Source of the DNA: Pseudomonas sp. RSB 5.4
Lineage (GTDB): Bacteria; Pseudomonadota; Gammaproteobacteria; Pseudomonadales; Pseudomonadaceae
DNA length: 64,000 nt
Direction of reading: 5' to 3'
Assembly (NCBI RefSeq): GCF_037126175.1
Contig: NZ_CP146986.1
Span: forward strand, 5,022,501 to 5,086,500
The notes beneath the pieces are model-generated. The model was not told where the DNA came from. It did no database searches and worked only from the letters and a program-made list of their open reading frames with translations. This document shows, piece after piece, positions 49,011-57,285 of the stretch (positions are counted from its first letter, which is position 1; each line of letters begins with the position of its first letter). Both the position numbers and the translations under genes were made by a program.

Positions 49011-49121
49011 TGTGGCGAGGGAGCTTGCTCCCGCTCGAGTGCGCAGCACTCGCTCGCAGTTTTTCGTGATCCGAGTTTGGGGCCGCTTCGCAGCCCAGCG
49101 GGAGCAAGCTCCCTCGCCACA
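49011..49121. repeat. Palindromic repeat (family C variant) inside the aryl polyene operon
   Basis: The arms TGTGGCGAGGGAGCTTGCTC (from 49011) and its inverse (to 49121) flank about 60 bases. It fills the gap between the ligase-dehydratase gene and the glycosyltransferase gene, where the rest of the operon shows overlapping stops and starts. Confidence 0.88.
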
Positions 49122-49123
49122 GG

Positions 49124-50803
49124 TTATGCATCGGCGGCTCCTAGCAGGATTCGCCCGCTGGAGCAGGTCGCGGTGTCATTGCGGTAGGCGAAATACAGCT
49201 TGCCGCGTTCGGGATCGAAACGCAGGTGCAGCTGGATTTCATCGCCCGGGCGCACCAGTTGCTGGAATTTCAGCACTTCCATGCCGGCAAATTTGCCGGG
49301 CAGGTTCAGCAGTTGCTGACCGAGGTTCAGTGCCCATTCGACCTGGACTACGCCGGGCAGCACCGGGGCCTTGGGGAAGTGACCGCTGAAGTAGGCCAGG
49401 TCCGGCGGAACACTCAATTGCAGGCTCCACTCGCCGTCGGTTTCGAGCTGTTCCAGCACTTCCGGGGCTTTCGGCCGTGGCGCCAGCAGCAGCGCTTCGA
49501 TGTCGGCCTGCGGCAGCTTGCCCTGGCTGTTCAGCGGCAGTTGCCGCACCAGACGCCAGCGCCGGGGCAAGGCCAAGGCTTCGCAATGCTGGCTCAGGTG
49601 TTTGCGCAGGGCTTCGGTCAGGTTGCGACGGCCCTGTTCACGCAAGGCAAACAGGCCTGCGTCGCTGAGCACCAGCAAGGCCCCCAGCACCGCACGGTTT
49701 TCCTGAACCACGCCCAGGCGTGCTTCGGCGACCCAGTCGTGGGCGATCAGCGCCTGTTCCAGCATCGGCAGGGAGATACGCTTCTCTTCGAGTTTGACGA
49801 TGCGGTCCAGCCGCCCGAGCAGTTCGAAACGCCCGTCGGCAGCGATGCGCGCGGCGTCGGCGGTGTGTTCGACATGCCCGGCGGGCAAGTACGGTGAAGC
49901 GATCAGCAGGGCGCCGTCGCTGTCCTGACTCAGTTCAACCCCGGCGAAGGGCTGCCACAGGCTGGCGCCCTGACGCCAGCCGATGCCACCGGTTTCCGAG
50001 CTGCCGAGGATTTCCGTCGGCCACTGGTGCAGGCGTTGCTGCAGACTCTGTGCTGCGTCTGCCGGTAACGCACCGCCGGAGGAAAACACCCGGCGCACGG
50101 CACTCAGAGCCGGCCAGTCGAGGTTGTCGCCCATGCGCTTGAGCAGCGCCGGGCTGGCGACCCAGGCGAAGGCCGGGTGTTCGCGGCTGGCGCGCTGCAG
50201 GTCTTCCGAGAATGCCAGTTGCTTGCGCCCGAACGGACGTCCGGCGCACAGCGGCCACAGCACCCGGAACAACAAACCGTAGATGTGCTGGGTGGCGACG
50301 CTGCCGATGATCCAGGCTTCACCGAGATCCGCGCCCCACAGTTGCTCCAGTGCCTCGACCTCGTTGGCCAGTTGGCGCAAGGTCTTGTCGATGCGCTTGG
50401 GTTCACCGCTGGAGCCGGAGGTGCACAGGCTCAGGCGGCACTGCACGAGATCGAGTTCGGCGCCGGGCAGGGCCGGCTGCAGCAGATCGCTCAAGTGAGC
50501 ATCATCGGGGTGATCGCTCAACCACAGATCGACCTCACTCGACCAGCGCTGGCGGGTCTGCGCTTGCAGGTCGGAGGGCAGCAGGACGGCGACGCCGGCG
50601 CGCCAGGCTCCGAGCAGGGCGATGGCGAGGTCGGCGGCATCTTCCAGATGTACCGCCATGCGCTGCACGCCGCGTGCCTGCAGGCCGGCGGCAACGCTCA
50701 GCGCCTGCTCGCGCAGTTGCGTGTGGTCGAGCGCCGGGGCGGCGCTGATCGCGCGCTCCGGCAGGGCCTTGAGCAACAGTTGCTCAAGTTTTATCCAGTT
50801 CAT
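49124..50803 (-). CDS. Fused acyl-ACP synthetase (adenylation) and hot-dog dehydratase (ApeH-ApeI-like)
   Basis: This 559-residue protein has two parts. Residues 1 to about 445 are an ANL-superfamily adenylating domain with P-loop [11 protein letters not shown] (128-138), motif [26 protein letters not shown] hinge region and the A10 lysine segment NSQGKLPQ. Residues from about 465 are a FabZ/FabA-like dehydratase with [20 protein letters not shown] (His475). The first part would load the aryl acid starter onto an ACP; the second pairs with the ApeP-like protein for dehydration. In other loci these are separate genes. The ATG overlaps the membrane-protein gene by four bases. Confidence 0.88.
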   Translation of the reverse strand: MNWIKLEQLLLKALPERAISAAPALDHTQLREQALSVAAGLQARGVQRMAVHLEDAADLAIALLGAWRAGVAVLLPSDLQAQTRQRWSSEVDLWLSDHPDDAHLSDLLQPALPGAELDLVQCRLSLCTSGSSGEPKRIDKTLRQLANEVEALEQLWGADLGEAWIIGSVATQHIYGLLFRVLWPLCAGRPFGRKQLAFSEDLQRASREHPAFAWVASPALLKRMGDNLDWPALSAVRRVFSSGGALPADAAQSLQQRLHQWPTEILGSSETGGIGWRQGASLWQPFAGVELSQDSDGALLIASPYLPAGHVEHTADAARIAADGRFELLGRLDRIVKLEEKRISLPMLEQALIAHDWVAEARLGVVQENRAVLGALLVLSDAGLFALREQGRRNLTEALRKHLSQHCEALALPRRWRLVRQLPLNSQGKLPQADIEALLLAPRPKAPEVLEQLETDGEWSLQLSVPPDLAYFSGHFPKAPVLPGVVQVEWALNLGQQLLNLPGKFAGMEVLKFQQLVRPGDEIQLHLRFDPERGKLYFAYRNDTATCSSGRILLGAADA

Positions 50804-51345
50804 TTACGGCCTCTTACCCGTTGTCGTATCAGCCATTCAATGGCAAACATCAGGCCGATCAATCCGTAGGAGATCAGGCCGGTGTACAACATCCACCAAT
50901 GCAGCGGCGCCCACAGGGTCAGGAGCGCGGCGCACAAACCGTTGCAGAAGAAAAACACGCTCCAGGCCACGGTGACCTGGCGGGTGTAGCGGATCGCCTC
51001 GGGCGGCAGGTGCGGCTCGCGCAGTCGCGCCAGGCGCTCGACCATCGGCGGCCCGTATTTCAGGCTCAGGCTGAACAGCACCAGCATGAAGCCGCTGATC
51101 AACACCGGATACCAGCGCAGCAACAGCGGACTGTCGAACAGCGCCAGCAGCAGGCAGAACACGATCGCCACACAGGCCATCCAGCGGCTGCCGGGCTTGC
51201 GTTCGCCGGTCAGCGCGCGCGCCAGCCACAGGCCGCCCAGCAGCAGTCCGAACTGCCACGGGGCGAAGTGCTCCATGCCGAAATACACCGCAAAGGGGTA
51301 CAGCAGCCCCGCCAACAGCAGGCCGAGGCCGATCAATCGGCTCAT
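50800..51345 (-). CDS. Integral membrane protein, COG4648-type, aryl polyene cluster
   Basis: This 181-residue protein has about six hydrophobic segments, with a conserved stretch REPHLPPEAIRYTRQVTVAWSVFFFCNGL and a basic C-terminus RQRVRGRK. Relatives occur next to the ACP genes in aryl polyene loci (ApeG position), often as a small membrane protein of unknown function. It overlaps genes on both sides by four bases. No enzyme motif is seen. Confidence 0.75.
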   Translation of the reverse strand: MSRLIGLGLLLAGLLYPFAVYFGMEHFAPWQFGLLLGGLWLARALTGERKPGSRWMACVAIVFCLLLALFDSPLLLRWYPVLISGFMLVLFSLSLKYGPPMVERLARLREPHLPPEAIRYTRQVTVAWSVFFFCNGLCAALLTLWAPLHWWMLYTGLISYGLIGLMFAIEWLIRQRVRGRK

Positions 51346-51596
51346 GCGGCCGGTTGAACCAGACGGTAGACCGCCTCGACCACGTCACCGACAGTGCGCA
51401 CCGATTTGAATTCTTCGGCGGCGATTTTCTTGCCGGTCTGGCGTTTGATGTGATCGATCAGGTCGACCGCGTCGATGCTGTCGATTTCCAGATCCTGATA
51501 CAGGTTGGACTCCAGGCTGATCCGCGCCGGATCCAGTTCGAACAGCTCGACCAAGGCATCGCGCAGGGTGTTGAAAATGTCGTCACGAGTTTGCAT
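51342..51596 (-). CDS. Acyl carrier protein, aryl polyene cluster (ApeF-like)
   Basis: This 84-residue ACP has the phosphopantetheine site at Ser40 in LEIDSIDAVDLIDH. It carries either the starter or the elongating polyketide as a thioester. It is nine bases downstream of a second, distinct ACP gene. Two unlike ACPs are typical of aryl polyene synthases, where one is specialised for chain extension. Confidence 0.92.
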   Translation of the reverse strand: MQTRDDIFNTLRDALVELFELDPARISLESNLYQDLEIDSIDAVDLIDHIKRQTGKKIAAEEFKSVRTVGDVVEAVYRLVQPAA

Positions 51597-51605
51597 GGTC
51601 CGGTC

Positions 51606-51866
51606 TCAAGCTGCCTGTTTTGCCGTGACGAACGCCGCAAGGCTCGCCACGTTGGTGAAATGGTTACGGGTGTCTTTGGCGTCGGCGTCGATCTTGATGC
51701 CGTACTTTTTCTGGATCGCCAGACCCAGTTCCAGTGCGTCGACGGAATCCAGGCCCAGGCCTTCGCCGAACAGCGTCTGCTCGTCGCCGATGTCGTCGAC
51801 GCTGATGTCTTCGAGGCCCAGGGCGTCGATGATCAGCAGTTTTATTTCACGGTGCAGATCGCTCAT
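51606..51866 (-). CDS. Acyl carrier protein, aryl polyene cluster (ApeE-like)
   Basis: This 86-residue ACP has the attachment Ser41 in LGLDSVDALELGLAIQ. The start is MSDLHREIKLLII at ATG 51864-51866, inside the end of the upstream acyltransferase gene (20-base overlap). It differs strongly from the adjacent ACP, arguing for separate roles rather than a recent duplication. Confidence 0.92.
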   Translation of the reverse strand: MSDLHREIKLLIIDALGLEDISVDDIGDEQTLFGEGLGLDSVDALELGLAIQKKYGIKIDADAKDTRNHFTNVASLAAFVTAKQAA

Positions 51867-52656
51867 CTTCGGCGAGCTCCTTGATGTAGTAAGAGTGCAA
51901 ATAATCATTGAGCTTGCGCGAGGCCTGCGGTGCAGGGCCTTGCGTGGCGAAAGTCTGTGGATCTATATCGGCCCCGATACGAAAACTGAAGTGCACGCGG
52001 CGGTGGGGGATGCGATACCAGGGTTCGGCCTTGGTCAGGGTGGTCGGATTGACCTTGATGACCACTGGCGTAAGGATTTTCGCACCGCGCAGGGCAATCG
52101 CCGCCGCCCCCCGATGAAAGGCTGGCGCCTGACCGGGTTGAGTGCGCGTGCCCTCGGGGAAAATGATCAGGGTCTGGCCGTTTTGCAGGGATTCGGCCGC
52201 GGCATCGAGCATGTCCATGCTGCCGTCATTGCTAATGTATTCGGTGCTGCGCAGCGGGCCGCGGGTGAAGGGGTTTTCCCACAGGCTTTTCTTCACCACG
52301 CAATTGGCCTGACGCACCAGGCCGATCAGGAACACCACGTCGATCAGCGACGGATGGTTGGCGATGATCATCTGCCCCGGCCGGCCGAGGCGTTCCGCCC
52401 CTTGAATTTCATAGGTCAGGACGCCGGTGCGGGCCATGAACCGCACGAAAAACCAGAACAACCGACTGACGGTCTGCCGCGCGCGTTGGCGATGCTTGAG
52501 CGCGTCTCCCGGCAAATAGCCGAGCAACGGGAACACCAGCAGGCGCAGGCACAGCCCGCCCAGCCCGAACAGAGCGAAACTGGCGGCGGTGGCCAGCAAG
52601 CGCCAGTAATAGGCGTCGCGGTTTTTCTCGGTCACGGGTTGCGTTGCCAGGTCCAT
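51847..52656 (-). CDS. 1-acylglycerol-3-phosphate acyltransferase (PlsC)-like protein, aryl polyene cluster
   Basis: This 269-residue membrane-associated acyltransferase has two N-terminal hydrophobic segments (about 18-50), the catalytic HX4D box NHPSLIDVVF, the FPEGTRTQPG motif and the late PVVIKVNP. It may transfer an acyl or polyene group to a glycerophosphate-type acceptor. ATG 52654-52656 is inside the upstream gene by 25 bases. The longer frame to 52842 is a shadow of that gene. Corresponds by order to ApeD. Confidence 0.87.
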   Translation of the reverse strand: MDLATQPVTEKNRDAYYWRLLATAASFALFGLGGLCLRLLVFPLLGYLPGDALKHRQRARQTVSRLFWFFVRFMARTGVLTYEIQGAERLGRPGQMIIANHPSLIDVVFLIGLVRQANCVVKKSLWENPFTRGPLRSTEYISNDGSMDMLDAAAESLQNGQTLIIFPEGTRTQPGQAPAFHRGAAAIALRGAKILTPVVIKVNPTTLTKAEPWYRIPHRRVHFSFRIGADIDPQTFATQGPAPQASRKLNDYLHSYYIKELAEDERSAP

Positions 52657-53360
52657 ACACGATTTTTCCAGGCATGTTGGCAATGGGATTGCTGGCCGAG
52701 CAGGGTGCGCAACAGATTGAGCGCGTGTGGCCATTGCGCTTTGGACAGTGCCTCCGGGCCGCTGTTCAGGGTCAGCTGCCAGTCGGTACCGGGAGTGAGC
52801 AGCAGACCCAGCGCATAAGGGAACGGCACATCGTCGACCCAATGCGAATAGGCCTCGGGCGGCTGTTCTTCGGTGATGATCAGCAGCACCGCCGGAGCGC
52901 CTTCAGCGAGCAGGGCGGCGGCTTCGACGATGCCGTGCTCCAGGCCATCGCCTGCGGCCGCCAGTGCAGTCATTTCGCTGGTTTCGCCGCGCATGATCGA
53001 CCACAGACCGATGATTGCGTTGTGCACCGACAGGCTGAACTGGGTCGGCGACAACGGCTCGTCCTTGGCCAGATCACTGAGGATCTCGAAGGTACGCGGG
53101 GTTTCGCCGTGGCGCGAAACAAACACCAGCGGCAGGTTCTCCCGTCCGTCGGCCAGCGGCCAGCCGACACTGAACGCCATGCGCGCCAGGCGGCTGAGCC
53201 GACGGCGCTGCATGGCCGGTAGAAACGACACATCGGGCGCGACATCGCTGCCCGGGAGCACGACCGGTTGTCGGCTCCAGGCCTGCCACGCGTCCACGCT
53301 GTCGAGCCCCGGGGCCCACGCGCGCCATTGGGCGATGTTGAAGTTGATCACGGAGTTCAT
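52632..53360 (-). CDS. Partial ketosynthase-like protein (Ketoacyl-synt_2 / chain-length-factor family)
   Basis: This 243-residue protein is similar to the N-terminal half of beta-ketoacyl synthases in the form found at the front of aryl polyene operons. SPTQFSLSVHNAIIGLWSIMRG and TALAAAGDGLEHGIVEAAALL are recognisable. No catalytic Cys is seen in that region and the C-terminal half with the histidines is absent, so it is probably a non-catalytic partner, perhaps a chain-length factor. It is the first gene of the operon. The ATG at 53358-53360 directly follows a GC-rich hairpin that contains its ribosome-binding site. Confidence 0.82.
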   Translation of the reverse strand: MNSVINFNIAQWRAWAPGLDSVDAWQAWSRQPVVLPGSDVAPDVSFLPAMQRRRLSRLARMAFSVGWPLADGRENLPLVFVSRHGETPRTFEILSDLAKDEPLSPTQFSLSVHNAIIGLWSIMRGETSEMTALAAAGDGLEHGIVEAAALLAEGAPAVLLIITEEQPPEAYSHWVDDVPFPYALGLLLTPGTDWQLTLNSGPEALSKAQWPHALNLLRTLLGQQSHCQHAWKNRVWTWQRNP

Positions 53361-53374
53361 CCCGCCCCTGCGGG
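53361..53374 (-). promoter_or_regulatory. Hairpin covering the ribosome-binding site of the aryl polyene operon
   Basis: On the minus strand CCCGC-AGGG-GCGGG ends at the base before the ATG of the first operon gene. The AGGGG ribosome-binding sequence lies in the loop and stem. Read on the plus strand the same bases form a stem followed by CTTTTA, which is terminator-like but follows no plus-strand gene. Confidence 0.5.
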
Positions 53375-53711
53375 CTTTTATGACGCTTTGAGTCGCCAAA
53401 GCCGCGGCTGACCTGACGTGGCGCTTGGCGCCGGGTGGCGCGCATTATCCCGGTGCGACGAGTGTGTAGCAAATGTTGGTTACGTTTTGCTCAACGAAAT
53501 GTACTGAGTGGTTCGCGGAAAAACTGTCACTTGGCCATTATCCAGATCGTGAGCGATTTGTCTGTCGGGCAAATCAGCGCACAGGGGAGGTTTTTGCCCT
53601 CTGTTCCCGCTGATTTTTGCGCCTGACTCTGTAGTCCGCGTCGTTGAAGGTAGCGAAGCGCACGCACAGGCAACTACACTCGGTCATTCTTTGATACACG
53701 GAGGTTTTGTC
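53375..53711. other. Divergent intergenic region between the aryl polyene operon and parA
   Basis: About 337 bases contain no open frame that resembles a protein. It must hold the promoter of the aryl polyene operon and that of parA. I find no confident -35/-10 pair. The inner part (about 53460-53560) is lower in GC than the flanks. Confidence 0.6.
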
Positions 53712-54482
53712 ATGCGGCGCGTGGTGTTCAATCAGAAAGGTGGCGTGGGCAAATCCAGCATTGCCTGCAATCTGGCGGCGGTGAGTGCCAGCGAGGGCTA
53801 TCGCACGCTATTGGTCGACCTCGATGCCCAGGCCAACTCCACTCAGTATCTGACGGGGCTCACCGGGAATGACATACCGATGGGCATTGCCGACTTCTTC
53901 AAGCAGACCCTGTCTTCCGGTCCGTTCTCGAAGAAAAACCAGGCCGACATCTACGAAACCCCGTTCGACAACCTGCACATCATCACCGCCACCGCTGAAC
54001 TGGCCGATCTGCAGCCCAAGCTTGAGGCCAAGCACAAGATCAACAAGCTGCGTAAGTTGCTGGATGAACTGGATGGCGAATACGACCGGATTTATCTCGA
54101 CACCCCTCCCGCGCTGAACTTTTACGCGGTATCGGCACTGATTGCCGCTGATCGTGTGCTGATTCCCTTCGATTGCGACAGCTTCTCGCGTCAGGCGCTG
54201 TACGGCCTGCTGGCGGAGATCGAAGAGTTGAAGGAAGACCACAATGAAGGGCTGGAAGTCGAAGGCATCGTGGTCAACCAGTTCCAGGCCCGGGCCAGCC
54301 TGCCGCAGCAGATACTCGATGAGTTGATTGCCGAGGGCTTGCCGGTGCTGCCGGTGTACCTGAACAGCTCGGTGCGCATGCGCGAGTCGCACCAGGCCAG
54401 CACCCCGCTGATCCACCTCGACCCTAGGCACAAACTGACGCAGCAGTTCGTCGAACTGCACAACCTGCTCGAAGACCACTGA
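53712..54482 (+). CDS. ParA/MinD-family ATPase without a ParB partner
   Basis: This 256-residue deviant Walker ATPase has motif [16 protein letters not shown] with the signature Lys (residues about 9-16), A' [11 protein letters not shown] and [11 protein letters not shown]. Such ATPases position DNA, chromosomes or protein complexes. There is no parB, no centromere-like array and no flagellar or chemotaxis partner beside it, so the cargo is unknown. GGAGG lies seven bases before ATG 53712. It is divergent from the aryl polyene operon. Confidence 0.87.
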   Translation: MRRVVFNQKGGVGKSSIACNLAAVSASEGYRTLLVDLDAQANSTQYLTGLTGNDIPMGIADFFKQTLSSGPFSKKNQADIYETPFDNLHIITATAELADLQPKLEAKHKINKLRKLLDELDGEYDRIYLDTPPALNFYAVSALIAADRVLIPFDCDSFSRQALYGLLAEIEELKEDHNEGLEVEGIVVNQFQARASLPQQILDELIAEGLPVLPVYLNSSVRMRESHQASTPLIHLDPRHKLTQQFVELHNLLEDH

Positions 54483-54506
54483 TTTCCGGATTGCACCCCA
54501 CCGTCC

Positions 54507-54596
54507 TGTGAGAGCGAGCCTGCTCGCGAAGAGGCCAGCACATTCAACATCTCTGTTGACTGAACGGACGCCTTCGCGAGCAGGCTCGCTCCCACA
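54507..54596. repeat. REP-type palindromic repeat, family A variant (parA-trxC)
   Basis: Arms TGAGAGCGAGCCTGCTCGCG and inverse carry GAGCGAGCCTGCTCGC in place of GAGCGGGCTTGCTCGC. It lies between the convergent parA and trxC genes. Confidence 0.85.
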
Positions 54597-54612
54597 TTGG
54601 TTCTCTGGAGGG

Positions 54613-55047
54613 TCAGATGCCCTGGCTACGCAGCCACGCCATCAACTGCGGCAACGGAAATGCCCCGCTCTGACGCGCCACTTCCCGACCGTTCTTGAAC
54701 AGAATCAGGCTCGGAATCGAACGAATCCCCAACTGCGCCGACAACTGTTGATTGGCCTCGCTGTCGAGCTTGGCCAACCGGCACTTGCCCGCCAACTGCG
54801 CCGCCGCCTGCTCGAACACCGGCGCAAACGACTTGCACGGCCCACACCAGTCCGCCCACACATCCACCAACAACGGCAGATCACCTTTGATCTGGCTGGC
54901 GTAGTCGCCTTGCTTGAGTTCGAACGGCTTGCTCAACAGCACCGCGGATTTGCAGCGCCCGCACTTCGGCTGATCGCCCAGGCGTTCGGCGGGGATGCGG
55001 TTGAGGCCGTTGCAGACGGGGCAGGGGATTAGGAGTGGTTCAGACAT
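54613..55047 (-). CDS. trxC: Thioredoxin 2 (zinc-binding, TrxC)
   Basis: This 144-residue cytoplasmic disulfide reductase is often induced by oxidative stress. The N-terminal zinc finger has two CxxC pairs, CPVC and CGRC. The thioredoxin fold carries the active site WADWCGPCKSFAP, cis-Pro in RSIPSLILF and a short C-terminal helix. ATG 55045-55047 gives MSEPLLIPCPVCNG, the expected start; the frame to 55107 adds an unrelated 20 residues. Length agrees with E. coli TrxC (139). Confidence 0.96.
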   Translation of the reverse strand: MSEPLLIPCPVCNGLNRIPAERLGDQPKCGRCKSAVLLSKPFELKQGDYASQIKGDLPLLVDVWADWCGPCKSFAPVFEQAAAQLAGKCRLAKLDSEANQQLSAQLGIRSIPSLILFKNGREVARQSGAFPLPQLMAWLRSQGI

Positions 55048-55230
55048 GATGGGCTCTCGGGCAGGAAGTCTATAAGTCTGATCTGGAGGCAAAGTCGCGA
55101 TTATCAAGGAATTGGTCTGTAGGTCATTACCATCTTCACTTAAGGAAAGAACCTACGCGCGTCGGGGCCGAGTCTGATTATCCGTATTTGATCTAATTGA
55201 TATCTTGTGCCGACCTGAATGGAATAACTC

Positions 55231-55767
55231 TTGGACTCCATCCCTATGGCCTTCACAACGGGTAAACGTCTTTCGCTCTCACAGCTTTTAGAAGGATCTG
55301 AGTCTGTTAAAGACTTAAATGTCCGCGCGATTTACTCGCTTGCCGGGGACTTTGTTGGTTTCGAGAATGTTTGGCTAGATTCCGGTGCTGACCAAAATCC
55401 GGATTTCTTTCCTCGTCCGCTGCGTCGGCCAGAAAATGAAGAGGATTACGACGCCTTGGTTCAGGCCGTCGACGAGATCCTTGAGATAACCGGTGATGAT
55501 GGTTCGCATCCACTCGCGAGCCTGCTGGACATCATCAGTGACTGGATTGAGGAGTGGGATAGCACGCATCATCCGACGCCGAAACCACCAGGTCATGAAG
55601 TGTTGGGATATTTGATGCGTGAACATGGTTTGACCCAGAGCGATTTGCCCGGGGTCGGTACTCAGTCAGTTGTCTCGGAAGTCCTTAGCGGCAAGCGGCA
55701 GTTAAACTTGCGGCAGGTTCGCTGGCTGGCCGAGTTTTTCAAGCTTCCTGTAGACGTATTTGTCTAA
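55231..55767 (+). CDS. HigA-like HTH regulator with an unexplained N-terminal region
   Basis: Of its 178 residues, about 67 onward match the HigA2/antitoxin-type regulator layout: NEEDYDALVQAVDEILE, a spacer helix, then an XRE HTH, LGYLMREHGLTQSDLPGVGTQSVVSEVLSGKRQLN, ending LAEFFKLPVDVFV. Residues 1-60 are not part of that family and I do not recognise them. No toxin gene lies beside it: trxC is upstream and divergent, selO is convergent after six bases. The sequence is AT-richer than its neighbours and uses TTA codons at several sites, suggesting transfer. The start may be TTG 55231 (TGGAA ahead) or ATG 55246. Confidence 0.7.
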   Translation: MDSIPMAFTTGKRLSLSQLLEGSESVKDLNVRAIYSLAGDFVGFENVWLDSGADQNPDFFPRPLRRPENEEDYDALVQAVDEILEITGDDGSHPLASLLDIISDWIEEWDSTHHPTPKPPGHEVLGYLMREHGLTQSDLPGVGTQSVVSEVLSGKRQLNLRQVRWLAEFFKLPVDVFV

Positions 55768-55773
55768 GACGTC

Positions 55774-57276
<1,503 letters not shown>

Positions 57277-57285
57277 TTAGACCGG

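Noticed and set aside
52632-53360. Truncated pseudogene of a ketosynthase
   Set aside because: Short proteins of this form are a regular component at the front of aryl polyene operons, the frame is intact, and the start and stop are positioned for coupling.
53361-53380. Plus-strand intrinsic terminator at the start of the pigment operon
   Set aside because: The stem is followed by CTTTTA on the plus strand, but no plus-strand gene ends there. It is treated as a hairpin over the minus-strand ribosome site instead.
53712-54482. Plasmid or integrated-element partition system
   Set aside because: Only the ParA ATPase is present, with no parB, parS-like repeats, integrase or attachment-site repeats nearby.
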